In this document: piece after piece, positions 37,603-48,128 of the stretch | Numbering within the stretch: position 1 is the stretch's first letter | How the letters are laid out: every line of letters begins with the position of its first letter | Assembly (NCBI GenBank): GCA_963691655.1 | Contig: OY829330.1 | Coordinates: forward strand, 2,418,001-2,482,000 | Direction: 5' to 3' | Source: Toxonevra muliebris | Taxonomy: Eukaryota > Arthropoda > Insecta > Diptera > Pallopteridae | Length of the DNA stretch: 64,000 nucleotides | Notes under the pieces: model-generated | What the model saw: the letters and a program-made list of their open reading frames with translations, nothing else | What the model was told of the DNA's origin: nothing | The model's database searches: none | Position numbers and translations under genes: made by a program

Positions 37603-37838
37603 AGTGGCATACAAGTATGTTGTTCGAGTTGCATCCAAGCTTGAACTCTTATATTAGATCATATAAAAGCTCTAAGCTTGGATTGCAACTGCTGGTCGGC
37701 AAGCTATACTGTATATAAAATACTAAAAGTTAGTCGAGAATTGATCTTGAGCTGATCGTATTGTTAATTTCCTACATTGTAATTAATCATTTATATTATA
37801 AATAAGATCTTAATAAAATAAACTATAAAAATATAACT
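37603..37838 (+). repeat. 5' LTR of 17.6-like element
   Basis: 236 bp, AGTGG...TAACT. It holds a TATA-like TATAAAAG at 37662-37669 and AATAAA at 37812-37817. It differs from the 3' LTR at three positions that I could see (ATATAAAA versus GTATAGAA, and AAGATC versus AAAATC), about 98.7% identity, pointing to a fairly recent insertion. Confidence 0.95.
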
Positions 37839-37846
37839 GGCGCAGT
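37838..37846 (+). promoter_or_regulatory. tRNA-Ser-type primer binding site
   Basis: TGGCGCAGT at the LTR edge (its first T is the last LTR base) is complementary to the 3' end of a serine tRNA with acceptor ...CTGCGCCA, as in the 17.6/297 group. The tRNA comparison is from general knowledge. Confidence 0.75.
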
Positions 37847-38598
37847 AGGTAGGATCTGCGCAAAAGATCCTTAAACGAACCTTTAAAAACATAAAAATAC
37901 GATATATTAACGTTTACCGTGCAACCAACGAGTAGTTTATTAAAAGAAAAAAAATTAAAATTTAAGGGCGTTATTAGCAAAACCAAAACTGTATTACACA
38001 TTAAAAAGAAAAAAATTATTATCCTAAGTTTTCTAAAAACGTGGAAACTAATTAATTGTGTTTAGTGATAAATCGAGAGACGTTGTGAAATCAATGACGC
38101 GTTGGGGCAAAAGTACAGTCCACGGCCTAACCTAGTGATCGAGTGTAATTGATCCCAACTTCATAAGCTTCTCGCAAGCTAACAGTAAAAAAAAAAAAAA
38201 AAAACGTTTCGTTGTTTGTGGTATAAGTACAGTCTCACGGCGTAACCTTGTGATCGAGCGCAATTGACGTCAACCTCATCAACTTGTCGTGAGTTAACAG
38301 TGAATTGGATAACAAGTGCATCAGAGAAAAAAAATAATAACACAATAACGCAATTTATAAATAAGAAAAAGAGACAAAAGATAACACTATATTAAATGAT
38401 CTTTGTGTTTAAAACAACCGCACGTGGAGAATACAAAAAAAAAAAAAAAAAAAAATTAATATAGAAAATATAAGAGAACATTTAAAATACTTAAAAAAAT
38501 AAATAGCATTAGACTAAATAAAACAGCTGTGCATAAAATAATCAGAGTAAATGAAACAATAATAACAAAAAAAAATTCACGAAAACAATTTCATATTA
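37847..38598 (+). other. Leader of the 17.6-like element with a two-copy internal repeat
   Basis: Long untranslated leader. A block of about 100 bases, AAGTACAGTC..ACGGC.TAACCT..TGATCGAG, occurs at about 38113 and again at about 38227, each followed by a poly-A or AC-rich tail. Several A-runs of 15-20 bases are present. Its role (packaging or translation) is unknown. Confidence 0.6.
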
Positions 38599-38701
38599 AT
38601 GGATTTAGATAAAGAATTGGAAAATATAAGTAAAAACTTAAACTTACTATACATAAAATCTACAAGCACAATGACTGAAGAGAGAGAGAAGAGAACTCGC
38701 C

Positions 38702-39667
38702 ATGCAAAACATTAAATTAATACAACCGTTCGACGGTGACTCAAATTATTTGGCGTTGTACATCGACAGCATTGACGCTATTATACCCCAGCCTATGCCG
38801 ATATCTCAAGAAGTGAGAGCATTCTATTTCAACTGTATCGTACGGACGTTGCGATGTTCGGCTTTAAATGTTGTGAGAAGAGAACAACTGTTGAACTGGA
38901 CAACACTAAGGCAGCTACTTGTCGATGAATTTGGGGAACATACCCCGGTTTCAACTCTTATCTTAGAAGTCAGTAATATTAAATTTAAGAATAGCGTTAA
39001 ATTATTATGCAATGAAATAAATTTAGAAGTTTGCAGAATAAAAGATTGTATTAAATTAAAAAACGAAAGCATTGCCACTAAAGCATTTCTGTACAAAGAA
39101 TTAGACCAAATAAGTTTAAAAACATTGAAAAGAGAGTTGCCAAACTATTTAACAGCATTAATTAATGCAAATCTGGCTACTGACCTTAAGTCAGCTATTA
39201 AAATTTTAAAAGAAAATAATGTCTTTGATGATAATTCAAAATCAAACAAAAATAAACAAAGTCAAAGAAATATTTCATTTTCAAGAATCGCACACAACAC
39301 AAGTGGCAATGGGTTGGTAAATAGTGAAATCGACCATTTTGCAACATTCAATCAGTTTTCGCATTACCCCTCCCCTAATAATTATCAGAGAAATGTACCC
39401 TCATTCAATGGTTTTTCTAATTCAAATCAAAACAGGCAAGGTAATTCTTCCCAACTAAATCCAAGATCTAACTACGTAAGTAATTACACTAATAGAAACT
39501 ATAATTTAAATAACGAGCCACGAGCAAATACACAACAGATTAGAAGCCAATATGAAAATAATTCGAATCGGTCGCGCATTAGGCGTTTTGGTGTTCCTGA
39601 ACCAATGGAACAAGAGGCCGCAAATTTTCAATTAGAAGCCTCGGAGGACTACCAACAATTAAATTAG
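38702..39667 (+). CDS. gag: Gag of 17.6-like element
   Basis: A 321-codon frame beginning MQNIKLIQPFDGDSNYLA. The N-terminal two thirds are helical capsid-like sequence. The C-terminal third is Asn/Gln/Ser-rich with an Arg-rich patch (RSRIRRFGVPEPMEQE) and no CCHC zinc knuckle, as is usual for this group. An ATG at 38599 opens a frame (MDLDKELENISKNLNLLY) that reaches this ORF only through a +1 shift near 38685-38705, a GA-repeat. The real Gag may therefore start at 38599, with an indel having shifted it. The end overlaps pol in the -1 frame. Confidence 0.85.
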   Translation: MQNIKLIQPFDGDSNYLALYIDSIDAIIPQPMPISQEVRAFYFNCIVRTLRCSALNVVRREQLLNWTTLRQLLVDEFGEHTPVSTLILEVSNIKFKNSVKLLCNEINLEVCRIKDCIKLKNESIATKAFLYKELDQISLKTLKRELPNYLTALINANLATDLKSAIKILKENNVFDDNSKSNKNKQSQRNISFSRIAHNTSGNGLVNSEIDHFATFNQFSHYPSPNNYQRNVPSFNGFSNSNQNRQGNSSQLNPRSNYVSNYTNRNYNLNNEPRANTQQIRSQYENNSNRSRIRRFGVPEPMEQEAANFQLEASEDYQQLN

Positions 39668-39693
39668 AAATCGAGAACAAATTTAGAATATTT

Positions 39694-42564
39694 TTGATTG
39701 ACACAGGGTCGTCTGTGAGTTTAATTAGACCTAACATCATTAAGAGCGAAATTATTCAAGTAGAATCAATAATATTAACAACAGCAACAGGAAAAGTTAT
39801 GCTCAATAGAATACAGGAAATAATTGACGAAAATTATGAAAATAAGTTAAAATTTTACGTATATGATTTTTCAAATAATTACGACGGACTAATAGGTTAC
39901 GACACACTTCGAAAACTTAATTCTAAAATCGACTTGGAAAATAATACTATAACCCTTAATAAACTTACATATAAAATCTTTAACAATAAATCTAAAACCG
40001 ATGAGACGAAAAACTTACAAGAAAAATTTAGACTTGACCAATTAAACAAGGAAGAATCACAGAAATTGGGAAGACTTTTAGATGAATATAAAACCCTATT
40101 CTATAAAGAAGGAGAAACACTTACTTTTACTCACAAAATAAAACACCAGATAAAAACAACTCATGAGGATCCAATATACATAAAATCATACAGATACCCA
40201 GAAGTACATAAGGCAGAAGTAAACAAACAAATAAAAGAAATGCTAGAACAGCAAATAATTTGCCACAGCAATTCTCCATATTCTGCACCGATTTGGGTCT
40301 TACCTAAAAAGCAAGATTCTTCAGGTAAAGAGAAATGGAGAATTGTTGTCGATTATCGGAAACTCAATAATATTACGATAGACGACAGATATCCCATTCC
40401 CAATATGGATGACATTCTAGATAAGTTAGGTAGATGCATGTACTTTACAACTATTGAATTGGCGCAAGGATTCCATCAAATTGAAATGGATCCCTGCGAT
40501 AGACAAAAAACAGCTTTTTCCACTCAGAATGGACATTTCGAATTTTTGAGAATGCCATTCGGCTTTAAAAACGCACCCGCCACCTTTCAAAGGCTGATGA
40601 ATACCGTATTGGATGGTTTAGTAGGAAAAGACTGTATGGTCTATTTAGATGACATAGTAATTTACAGCACGTCACTCCAGGGGCACATCGAATCGCTCGA
40701 TAGAGTTCTCCATAGATTAAATGAAGCAAATCTGAAAATACAATTGAATAAAAGTGAGATTTTGAAACGAGAAACGGAATTCCTTGGTCACATTATAACA
40801 CCAATGGGTATTAAACCTAACCCAAATAAAATAAAGGCGATTTTAAATTATCCGGTACCTAAAACAGAAAAGGAAATTAAACAATTTCTAGGGTTGGCAG
40901 GTTTTTACAGAAAATTCATTAAAGATTTCTCGAAAATAACCAAACCTTTAACTGCCTGTTTAAAAAAAGGTAACAAAATAAATTGTTCAGACAAGGAATA
41001 TGTCAAGGCCAAGGCCGTAGATTCTATTAAATTGTTAATAACAATGGATCCAATTCTAGTATACCCAAATTATGAGAAACCCTTCACATTGACCACAGAT
41101 GCTTCAAATACCGCATTAAGAGCTGTATTAAGCCAACTAGGGCACCCGGCTTGCTTTTCTAGTCGTACGCTCAATGAACATGAACTACACTACTCAGCAA
41201 CGGAGAAAGAGCTATTGGCAATGGTATGGGCTACGAAATATTTTAGGCCTTATTTGTATGGCAGAAAATTCGTTATAAATAGTGATCACAGACCATTGCA
41301 ATGGCTCCACAACCTCAAAGAGCCAAATGCGAAGCTACAAAGGTGGAAAATTAGGCTTAATGAGTACGATTTTGACGTAAAATATATTCCAGGTAGAGAA
41401 AATTATGTAGCCGATGCATTATCTCGTGTTAAGATTGAAGAATGCAATGTTAATGAAGAAATTGCATCGAATTTAGCTACTACTCATTCAGCAGACGAAG
41501 ACTGCGAGAACTTTATCAGAATAACCAAAAGACCTTTAAACGTTTTTAAAAATCAGCTAAAACTGATTAGAGGCAACCAAAACTTAACGAACAGAACAAA
41601 AATTTTTACAAACAATCTTAGTACAATAACTTATGACGAGTTAACTACAGAGTTTGCTAAAGAAGTTATTAAAACACATTTATTAAATAATAATACAACA
41701 ATATACATGCCCAATGACGAAGATTTTATACAATTTCAAAACATTTATAAAACATTGATTATCACTAAAAGAAATAAAATTTATAGATCTACTAAAAAGT
41801 TAGAAAATATCACAGATTATCCTGCCTTCAAGACGAAAATCCTTGAAATCCATCTCAAAGGACTGCACCAAGGAATTGAAAAAATTGCAAGATGTTTTAA
41901 AGAAAAATTCGCTACTGCAGAAAAAAATAAAGCATTAAATTGGTTAGAAACAAAAAAGGCATTATTAAAAGTTTTTAATACTATGGGACCTCCCAAAATA
42001 TTAAAAATAGATCAAGATCAGGGTATGAACAATGTGAATATTAAACAATGGTGTGAACAGTTGAATATAGAAGTTGAGGTAACTACAGGAAAGACGGAAA
42101 TTGGCGATATTGAACGATTGCATAAAACTTTGAACGAGAAGCTTAGAATAATTAATACATCAGGAGACAAAGAATTAAAATATTTAGAACTAGAGCAAAC
42201 ACTCTTTACTTACAACCACAATATTACTCATTCAACTACAGGCGAAACTCCCTATAATATTTTTTTTAATAAGCAACCTCCGAGAATAAATGCTCAAATA
42301 ATTAAAGAGCAAAGAATAAATAATATTAATAAAAATAGAGTAGAAAAAGAAATTTACATAAGTTTTGTTAATGCTGAAAATTCAAGGAAAAGACTTGATA
42401 AAATAAGTAATCCATATCGAAAAGTTAGACTAGTTCAAACTGAAGATAATGGCGAGCATTATGTCGTCAAATTTAGAAACAAAAAGGTTAGAAAATATAA
42501 AAGCCAATTCAAAAGAAAACTGATTAATTATTCATTTTATTACCTCTCTATAAATTTAAACTAA
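39694..42564 (+). CDS. pol: Pol of 17.6-like element (PR-RT-RNase H-partial IN), defective
   Basis: A 956-codon frame, -1 relative to gag and open upstream across the gag end, so it would be made by frameshifting rather than from its own start. Order: aspartic protease (LIDTGSSVSLI, about residues 1-15); reverse transcriptase (about 160-420) with YFTTIELAQGF, MPFGFKNAPATFQ and VYLDDIVIYS; RNase H (about 465-585: TTDAS, ATEKELL, NSDHRPL, VADALSR); integrase remnant (about 700-870). Two lesions stand out. The first catalytic Asp of RT is Glu (codon 255, GAA at 40456). Integrase jumps from the HLKGLHQG histidine motif straight to TAEKNKALNWLE, losing the paired Cys and the first catalytic Asp. 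Downstream DQDQ and EIGDIERLHKTLNEK are kept. Confidence 0.9.
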   Translation: MIDTGSSVSLIRPNIIKSEIIQVESIILTTATGKVMLNRIQEIIDENYENKLKFYVYDFSNNYDGLIGYDTLRKLNSKIDLENNTITLNKLTYKIFNNKSKTDETKNLQEKFRLDQLNKEESQKLGRLLDEYKTLFYKEGETLTFTHKIKHQIKTTHEDPIYIKSYRYPEVHKAEVNKQIKEMLEQQIICHSNSPYSAPIWVLPKKQDSSGKEKWRIVVDYRKLNNITIDDRYPIPNMDDILDKLGRCMYFTTIELAQGFHQIEMDPCDRQKTAFSTQNGHFEFLRMPFGFKNAPATFQRLMNTVLDGLVGKDCMVYLDDIVIYSTSLQGHIESLDRVLHRLNEANLKIQLNKSEILKRETEFLGHIITPMGIKPNPNKIKAILNYPVPKTEKEIKQFLGLAGFYRKFIKDFSKITKPLTACLKKGNKINCSDKEYVKAKAVDSIKLLITMDPILVYPNYEKPFTLTTDASNTALRAVLSQLGHPACFSSRTLNEHELHYSATEKELLAMVWATKYFRPYLYGRKFVINSDHRPLQWLHNLKEPNAKLQRWKIRLNEYDFDVKYIPGRENYVADALSRVKIEECNVNEEIASNLATTHSADEDCENFIRITKRPLNVFKNQLKLIRGNQNLTNRTKIFTNNLSTITYDELTTEFAKEVIKTHLLNNNTTIYMPNDEDFIQFQNIYKTLIITKRNKIYRSTKKLENITDYPAFKTKILEIHLKGLHQGIEKIARCFKEKFATAEKNKALNWLETKKALLKVFNTMGPPKILKIDQDQGMNNVNIKQWCEQLNIEVEVTTGKTEIGDIERLHKTLNEKLRIINTSGDKELKYLELEQTLFTYNHNITHSTTGETPYNIFFNKQPPRINAQIIKEQRINNINKNRVEKEIYISFVNAENSRKRLDKISNPYRKVRLVQTEDNGEHYVVKFRNKKVRKYKSQFKRKLINYSFYYLSINLN

Positions 42565-42880
42565 TAAAAAAAGAAAAATTATATATGTATAATAAAAAAA
42601 AAAAAAAGATGTACTCTACTATAGGTTTTTTCTTATATTTTTCTTATCGTATTATTAAACTAAGAACAAGACGTTAAAAGGCGTTCCACGAGATATGATT
42701 TTTTTTAACAGAGAAATGCACTTAAATATTCTTGCAACAACTATAAGTAATATAAAACTAAAATCGTATGAAAAACCATATCGCTCGGGATGTCCTTAAT
42801 AATAATAAAAAACAAAAAAAAAAAGGGCTTAAAGCAAAAATTAAATTAAAATCTGCAATGAAGACATTGCATTATTTTAT
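42565..42880 (+). other. pol to 3' LTR interval, no env
   Basis: AT-rich, with A-runs and no frame over 60 codons. Related insect elements carry an envelope gene here; this copy has none or has lost it. Confidence 0.7.
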
Positions 42881-42889
42881 GATGGGAGG
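42881..42889 (+). promoter_or_regulatory. Polypurine tract
   Basis: GATGGGAGG lies immediately before the 3' LTR and is the expected plus-strand primer of this retrotransposon. Confidence 0.75.
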
Positions 42890-43125
42890 AGTGGCATACA
42901 AGTATGTTGTTCGAGTTGCATCCAAGCTTGAACTCTTATATTAGATCATATAAAAGCTCTAAGCTTGGATTGCAACTGCTGGTCGGCAAGCTATACTGTG
43001 TATAGAATACTAAAAGTTAGTCGAGAATTGATCTTGAGCTGATCGTATTGTTAATTTCCTACATTGTAATTAATCATTTATATTATAAATAAAATCTTAA
43101 TAAAATAAACTATAAAAATATAACT
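42890..43125 (+). repeat. 3' LTR of 17.6-like element
   Basis: 236 bp, matching the 5' LTR except at three positions; followed by the target duplication TTCA. Confidence 0.95.
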
Positions 43126-43140
43126 TTCATATATTCATAT

Positions 43141-43530
43141 ATTAACATATTCATTTATTTATTTATTTATTGTTCTTTTTCAGAAATGATTTATACATAA
43201 AATAAAACATTAGTGAAAACACTCGCTGAGCAAAAAGTATTGATAACCCAATTAACTCGTTACAATCAAAAAATATGGATAGATGTAGAACCAGTACTAT
43301 CGAATTCGCTAGTTCGGAACTAGAACTTTCACTTTCATATACTCATATATTCATTCATTTATTTATTGTTCTTTTTCAGAAATGATTTATGCATAAAATA
43401 AAACATCGGTGAAAACACTCGCTGAGCAAAAAGTATTGATAATCCAATTAACTAGTCACAATCAAAAAATATGGATAGATGTGGAACCAGTACTATCGAA
43501 TTCGCTAGTTCGGAACTAGAACTTTCACTG
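43141..43530. repeat. 196-bp tandem duplication
   Basis: The block with TTGTTCTTTTTCAGAAATGATTTA, AAAACACTCGCTGAGC and GAATTCGCTAGTTCGGAACT occurs twice with period 196 (TGTTC at 43171 and 43367). The copies differ at several sites. Each contains CTAGTTCGGAACTAG, an imperfect palindrome. From 43531 to 43731 I see no gene. Confidence 0.9.
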
Positions 43531-43731
43531 CAGGGACATTTTTCATTTAATTCGCGCATATATGTGTATATAAGAATAATTAAATATGGATGTATGTGTT
43601 TTTGAAAGTATAAGTGAAAAATCTGATCACTTACCCATTATCATGTGCCTGGCAAGATTGAATAATATCCGGTTGACTGGGGTGAGTAGTGTTGGCCATC
43701 ATTGTTGTTGTTGTGTATGTTTGTTTTGATT

Positions 43732-44600
43732 TTAGCTTTTGTGTGCTATTGTTGCGTGTGTTAGAATCGCAGCGCTGTTCATGTTCCAAAAATCATCCAT
43801 GCTACTCAATGTTTTAGATTCGTTTTGTTTTGTGGTGATCATGGACGATACTGTGTGTTGTGTTGGCATGTCAGTAAATAGAGAACTCCAAAAATAGAAG
43901 AAAATTTTCATTTCGATTAGCGCAATCTGCAAACAATATTAAAGATCAAGTTTGAAGAATTAACTGAACAGAAAGTTTTTATTTTTTATGCTTACCTTTA
44001 ACCCACTGATATAAACTGATCAAATTCAGCAACTCTCTCACAAAACTTTAATTTTGAATCGACAATATTTTGCAAAAAATTACATGTGTTATTGGGCATC
44101 AAAGTTTAAAGAATTTGAATTTGATGCCTTTAGAATTTTAAACACAAATTATATTAGTGGATAACTGAAATATGTTCAAAAGTGGATTATTAAATTGCAT
44201 AAATCTTTTTTATATTGCCCATATTTACCTTTCAATATCTTCTTTCTCCCAATCGAACATTTGCTTTAGCAATAATACTTACACCGGCACCTTATTTTGT
44301 ATAGCTTCTTGTGTTTCATCAGATTCAAATTGATAATAGTGATCTTAATAGTAGTGAAAAGTTAGCGCTCCTAGTAGAATATTGTGAGTAGGAAATTGCT
44401 ACTCTTATATTCGTATTCAGCTTGCTCTTGGAATACTTCTGCAAAATATTTTTAAGGTTTAAAAACTAATTGGACAATGCTATATTAAAACGTACCTTTT
44501 TCATTTGGTCCCGCGTCAACTGCTGCTGCGTCTTGTGACAAATATGGAAAAATACTATTCGTATATTTTTCTTGTATATTTCACTAAACTAACGTTTCAA
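43732..44600 (-). pseudogene. Decayed multi-exon gene, unrecognised
   Basis: On the minus strand, coding-like pieces join in frame across short introns. Exon A ends PNEK at donor AAAAAG|GTACGT (about 44496). A 57-bp intron ends TTTTGCAG, and exon B (EVFQEQAEYEYK) follows. A 59-bp intron starts GTAGCA, contains the branch-like CTAAC and ends TTAAG. Exon C reads NHYYQFESDETQEAIQNKVPV, a TAA, then VLLLKQMFDWEKEDIE before GTAAAT. Further pieces are NIVDSKLKFCERVAEFDQF, ending at AAAG|GTAAGC (about 43995), and, after TTTGCAG, a 64-codon frame to 43732 (TDMPTQHT...DDFWNMN). Two or more stops and a phase break make it a pseudogene. I recognise no family. Confidence 0.45.
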
Positions 44601-44634
44601 ATTTACTGTTTTAGAAAAACAAAAGCTCAAATCT

Positions 44635-44925
44635 TAATGGAAGCGTATGGAAAGAATTTTCGACGCAGAGTTGCATTTTGAAAACTTGAACGATGTACTG
44701 AATTGACTACATTTTTTTGTCGTGCAATTATATGAGTCGACATATATGGAAAATTTTTTTATTAAATAGTTTTCATGTATCAAATTCGTTCGGCAAATGT
44801 TGTGTTGTTGCTATCTACGTACATATGAATAAAAAAAATGTTCTCAAGCAAAATTTTTTTTGCAAATTTTTCTAGCAGGCTTTTAGGAGGGCGACATATT
44901 TTTTTTGTATGGGACTGGTAACACT
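44635..44925. repeat. Dispersed repeat Ra, copy 1
   Basis: AATGGAAGCGTATGGAAAG through TTTTTCTAG and TTTAGGAGGGCGACATATTT. About 85-90% similar by eye to 49838-50085, whose last 25 bases are displaced to about 50545-50570. Confidence 0.8.
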
Positions 44926-45593
44926 TTAACCCTTTCACAATCGTAAGAACTGTGGCGGCATTTAACATTTTTTTTTTAATTCTTAAGTTACATTTGATGA
45001 AATTAGAATAACTAATTTTAAAACTGTGAAATTAAAAAAGTATGTCTCATTAAAGAAACAAATGAATTTATTTTGTGACATATGTGTCCCTATGTGCGTC
45101 AAGAGTGGTATTATCTATACATTTATTAGTGTGACTACATTTCTATTCCAGAAAATCCAGAAATGCTACACTATTATATTATATATCAATTTAAAGAGCT
45201 TGACGAGTAGGTTAACCAAAAATTATCAGATTTAAAATAGGTTTAGTCAATTCCAAAATATTAGCGTTGAAAATTCTTTAAATTTCTCTCATTGAACATA
45301 GCATTGCATTCATCGTTGTAAAAATCATTGCTTAAGCGGGAGTAAATAACAAATTAGAGAGAGAGAAGACATTTTAGTTCATAACAAATAGCATAGGTTT
45401 TATTAAAACTAAATACAAATAATACGCTGAATTCAAAAATATAAAAATTATAGATTCTGGAGCTATTTTAAAAACACAAAAAAAAATAACGATTGATACC
45501 ATACACAAATGAAAACAAAGAGCGGTCAAAACAACTCAAAAAATTGCGGAATCAATTTGGGACATATATGTCTCTTACTCGTGAAAGGGTTAA
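44926..45593. mobile_element. piggyBac-like MITE, 660 bp, TTAA target
   Basis: Element 44930-45589 between two TTAA sites. The ends CCCTTTCAC and GTGAAAGGG are perfect inverted repeats. Subterminal GACATATGTGTCCC at about 45078 and GGGACATATATGTCTC at about 45560 form a second inverted pair. No transposase frame is present. The TTAA duplication and CCC start fit the piggyBac superfamily. Confidence 0.8.
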
Positions 45594-45765
45594 CATGTGT
45601 ATATATGTAATTCTATCAAATCTCTTCATCTCCCTTTAATTCTTACTGTTTTATTCCATGTAAAACAAATTCGAGAAATGTGGATTAATCGACTTTGAAT
45701 GCATATTCAATTCAAAAGTCGAATTTAAAGGAGGAAAAAAAATATTTTATTTTGTATTAAAAATT

Positions 45766-46223
45766 TTTTTTTATAAATCTGTAATCCTTATTTTGACTGC
45801 TCAAAGTATACTTACGAAAATCGATCCTAACCGTTCTACACTTACGTTACACTGCATTTTTTGTTTTAAAATATATAGGTACATTTTTTGTGTAACATCT
45901 AATGTTAATTAAATTATCAAATGCTTTTTGAAGTGAAACTTCTTTTCTCTTGTCCTAGAGTAAAACCAACCAGATGTGACGTCGCGCATAAGTTTTTTTT
46001 TATAAATCTGTAATCCTTATTTTGACTGCTCAAAGTACACTCACGAAAATCGATCCTAACCGTTCTACACTTACGTTACACTGCATTTTTTGTTTTAAAA
46101 TATATAGGTACATTTTTTGTGTAACATCTAATGTTAATTAAATTATCAAATGCTTTTTGAAGTGAAACTTCTTTTCTCTTGTCCTAGAGTAAAACCAACC
46201 AGATGTGACGTCGCGCATAAGTT
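45766..46223. repeat. 229-bp tandem duplication
   Basis: TTTATAAATCTGTAATCC to GTCGCGCATAAGTTT occurs twice, period 229 (GTAATCC at 45781 and 46010), with only two or three differences. The second half overlaps the start of repeat Rb. Confidence 0.95.
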
Positions 46224-46694
46224 TGCAATGCGACATAATTTTGTCGAGCAATGTGCATGAGGGGCTAAATATCAATATTCCGTAACTGAATTCACGAGCA
46301 AACTATATAATAAACGATTCATAAATAGTTTTAATTCAATATAACATATTAATTACACACACGCCTATGGCAGAAAGAGCAATGTGTAGCGTCGCCATCT
46401 TAAAGTTTATGACAGTTATACATTTCACATAGAGATGGCGCAAATGTCCAAGGAATTACATGAAGATGTCGCACACAAAAAGAGTTCGCTACAATTGTCA
46501 TCGACATTACCGATACAGAGTTGCCATTTTTGTTCTAGCATCAATTGCAAAAAAAAAATTGGTTGTGTATTAACGAACACAAGGCAGAAGTGAAACTTCT
46601 TCTGAACTAAAGGAAACACAAGCAAATTAAATTAAAAACACAAGCCAATGAAGTAAAAAATATAGCGATTGAAAAATTTCATTTGCTTGTGTTT
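46172..46694. repeat. Dispersed repeat Rb, copy 1
   Basis: GAAGTGAAACTTCTTTTCTCTTG to the truncated hairpin arm at 46694; its start is also present in the preceding tandem copy (45943). About 90% similar to 50567-51117. It contains AGATGGCGC at 46433-46441. The right arm of the hairpin that ends copy 2 is missing here. Confidence 0.8.
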
Positions 46695-46822
46695 CGCCAA
46701 ATTGGTCCGAAGACTTTTTTAGTTGCTGTTGGTGTTATTTATTCAAAATAACTCAACTCTAATTTCAGGATGGAAATGTGTTCATCCTCTTAGAAATCAA
46801 AAAATTGGCCCTGAGCAAATTG
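46694..46822. repeat. Dispersed repeat Rc, copy 1
   Basis: GCCAAATTGGTC through CAGGATGGAAATGTG and ATTGGCC; a second copy is at 50148-50272. In copy 1 Rc follows Rb, in copy 2 it precedes Rb. Confidence 0.8.
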
Positions 46823-46879
46823 AACATTCGCAAATCTTAATAGCAGAACTTACATGGTCAGTAATAATAACAGTGATTT

Positions 46880-47960
46880 CAAATATTGACAGCATTTGAC
46901 CGTGTCGATCACCGCAACCTGATTCTCAAGGTAAATTCCTTCAACTTGCCTCGGACCTTACTTTCATGGTTGAAATCATACTTAACAAATCGGATTCAGT
47001 TAGTGACATTTGGTTTGAGTGTGTCACAAGAATTCGTTGTAACATCTGGAGTTCCGCAGGGCAGTCAGTTGGGCCCTATGCTGTTTTTACTGTTCATTAA
47101 CGATATTACCAACCAGATGCCTCCTGAAGTAATGATTTCACTATTTGCTGATGATGTGAAAATTGCTAAAATCATCAGGTCACAACAAGATTCAGAAATG
47201 CTTCAACTAGCAATCAACAATCTAAAAATATGGTGTGACACAAGTGATCAACTAATCACAGACTAGACCTACGGAGATCACATCTTTAAACGAGTGGCTG
47301 AACATAAAGACTTGGGTGTTCTAATCGATAAGAAACTATCGTTAGCCAAACTCATTGGCATGGTCACGTCGAAAGCCACAGCAACCCTCGGCTTTATCAA
47401 ACGCTTTTCCTATGACATCACCGACATTAGTACACTTAAGTCGTTGTATTATGCATTAGTTCAATCACACCTTGTTTACTGTAGTGTGCTATGGCTTCCT
47501 TTTCACAAGATCTACAAACACAAAATTAAGTCCATTCGGAAACAGTTCACCATGTTTGCTCATAGAGAATAGCTTTCCGAGCAAAATCACTATAAAATCA
47601 CACCATATGCCCAACGACTTGATGACCTAAACATGATTAGTCTTAGTCGCAGATGCGTATACGCATCACTAACGTTTCTCTATGACATTATTAAGGGCAT
47701 TGCAAAACGCCCATTGACTCGTGCGAATGTTGATTTTAATTAAGAGCACACCTTTAGACACAGCAAGCGAATCAAAGTGATTGACAAGCACATGAAGTTG
47801 GTTTTGGAATCTCCTAATGCACAAATGTACTAAATGACGAATACGATATCGGAATTGTTCCCATCATCTGCATCACGGTTTAACTTCATATCATTGGTCC
47901 GCATTACTACTGACGAAGCATTTGAATCGATTTGTTCCTACAAGTAATACGCTATTACTC
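46880..47960 (+). pseudogene. CR1-like non-LTR reverse transcriptase fragment
   Basis: Starts inside the RT palm at AFDRVDHRNLILK (catalytic Asp motif), then SGVPQGSQLGPMLFLLFINDI and LFADDVKIAKI (F-A-D-D box) up to a TAG at 47263. Thumb and C-terminal parts (HKDLGVLIDKKLS, SLYYALVQSHLVYCSVLW) run to 47572, followed by recognisable but stop-ridden sequence to about 47960 (SLSRRCVYASLTFLYDI). The 5' half, including endonuclease, is absent: a typical 5'-truncated copy. The CR1-type call rests on the GVPQGSxLGP and LFINDI style. Confidence 0.75.
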
Positions 47961-48128
47961 AGACACCATCTCATTTAAAATTCTAGTTTCATCTCACACG
48001 GAGCTCGAGACCTTGTCTGCTGACGGTGTTCAGCTTATGCATCACTTTCTATATTTATTTCTCATGAAATAATTAAATTGACGTGCAACTATTGATATTA
48101 AATCATTACTGTGAAAATTTTTGATGTG

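Larger units (their letters stand above)
37599..43129 (+). mobile_element. 17.6/297-like Ty3/gypsy LTR retrotransposon
   Basis: Element 37603-43125 with 236-bp LTRs beginning AGTGGCATAC and ending TATAACT, flanked by the 4-bp duplication TTCA (37599-37602 and 43126-43129). A primer site, gag, pol in the -1 frame and a purine tract are in the normal order. There is no env frame between pol and the 3' LTR. Pol similarity is to the 17.6/297 group of insect elements. Integrase and reverse transcriptase lesions make it non-autonomous. Confidence 0.93.
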
